21,600 nucleotides of DNA from positions 1 to 21,600 of the forward strand of contig JAHWIN010000028.1 in NCBI GenBank assembly GCA_019322475.1, given 5' to 3'. The position numbers were made by a program, and so were the translations under genes. Below the pieces are notes generated by a model, which worked only from the letters and a program-made list of their open reading frames with translations, did no database searches and was not told where the DNA came from. The stretch is from Candidatus Woesearchaeota archaeon. GTDB taxonomy: Archaea; Nanobdellota; Nanobdellia; Woesearchaeales; JACPBV01. Below, in pieces: positions 21,313 to 21,600 of this stretch; the stretch's first letter is position 1, and every line of letters begins with the position of its first letter.

Positions 21313-21490
21313 ATAATCCTTCAGGCTAAACTCCAGATTATGCAGTCCAGCTAAGGACACGGCTGAAGCACAGTGGCATCCTGCTTGCCGCATGCGGCAT
21401 GCAGAGTGCCACTGCACTAAATAGCTATACTCTCTGAATGTTATCCTGCATGTATGCTTAAGATTTTCACTTTGCATAATCCTTCAGGCT
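21313..21490. repeat. Direct and inverted repeats around a strong hairpin at a gene's 3' end
   Basis: A 15-base direct repeat, ATAATCCTTCAGGCT, occurs at 21313-21327 and 21476-21490. On the minus strand each copy encodes SLKDY, once followed by GCAAAGTGA (the present gene end) and once by TAA. Between them, a nine-base inverted repeat (GATTATGCA 21336-21344, TGCATAATC 21473-21481) brackets a 44-base near-perfect hairpin (21371-21414) with arms CAGTGGCA, CTGC and TGCCGC. The arrangement suggests an insertion with target duplication, but no transposase is present. Confidence 0.7.
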
Positions 21491-21600
21491 GATCTGCCCT
21501 TTCCTTTTTCCCTGTTTCACCTTTACCTTACCGGGGTCCTGCCCCACCTGGCTTTTCAGGCTGGCTGCAGCCTTGCTCCCTATTATCTGGGCCAGCTTCA
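21467..21600 (-). CDS. 3' end of an unidentified protein gene, cut by window edge
   Basis: The last 43 codons of a minus-strand gene are visible: KLAQIIGSKAAASLKSQVGQ, then a lysine/glycine-rich stretch, then GQISLKDYAK and TGA. The segment is basic and has no motif I can assign. Codon use matches neighbours and the frame is clean to the edge. The end may have been altered: the SLKDY codons are repeated 163 bases downstream, followed there by an immediate TAA, as if the original stop was displaced by an insertion. The product is unknown. Confidence 0.5.
   Translation of the reverse strand, partial: KLAQIIGSKAAASLKSQVGQDPGKVKVKQGKRKGQISLKDYAK

Noticed and set aside
1..21600. CRISPR arrays, prophage or complete insertion sequences
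   Set aside because: No regularly spaced repeats, integrase or transposase frames were found in the window.

Overview
This window is archaeal. The evidence is ribosomal proteins found only in archaea and eukaryotes (L7Ae, S28e, L24e), an EF-2 with a diphthamide-site histidine, an Elp3 tRNA-modification enzyme, an XPD-type Fe-S helicase, archaeal TATA boxes about 26-28 bases upstream of start codons (many leaderless genes), and intron-containing tRNAs. The lineage cannot be fixed from the sequence alone. The bacterial-type GAPDH, the minimal enzymes and the intron-rich RNAs would fit a DPANN-like or otherwise uncultured archaeon.

Layout. 1-3297 (minus): iron-sulfur flavoprotein (cut by the window edge), PfkB-family kinase, dapA and dapB of the diaminopimelate/lysine pathway. 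3392-4045 (plus): an ACT-domain protein divergent from dapBA and sharing its promoter region. 4154-5440 (minus): glutamate dehydrogenase. 5561-6349 (plus): a compact PLP-enzyme homologue. 6402-6528: an intergenic element made of five perfect inverted repeats. 6593-9638 (plus): zinc-ribbon protein, Elp3 and an RNA m5C methyltransferase, packed as one operon. 9687-10688 (plus): type I GAPDH. 10719-12827 (minus): XPD-type helicase and a small Cys-rich protein. 12878-13657 (minus): LsrF-like aldolase. 13791-15484 (plus): TruD and an unrecognised protein. 15490-16741 (minus): MtnA and a small winged-helix protein. 16894-20492 (minus): translation operon L7Ae-S28e-L24e-NDK-EF-2. 20721-21600: tRNA-Tyr with two introns, a 41-residue basic protein, tRNA-Arg with one intron, a hairpin/direct-repeat element, and the 3' end of an unidentified gene.

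The outstanding observation is in the EF-2 gene. The reading frame is interrupted inside the codons of the GTPase P-loop (AHID|HGKTT) by 31 bases that carry an in-frame stop. Removing exactly these 31 bases restores the motif, the frame and the normal family length (730 residues). The flanks fold into a bulge-helix-bulge (BHB) with both splice points between the second and third bulge bases. This is the geometry used by the archaeal tRNA splicing endonuclease. The same compact architecture occurs in a 21-base intron in the T arm of tRNA-Tyr, and a 23-base canonical intron lies in tRNA-Arg. The window therefore suggests an archaeon whose BHB splicing acts on an essential translation-factor mRNA as well as on tRNAs.
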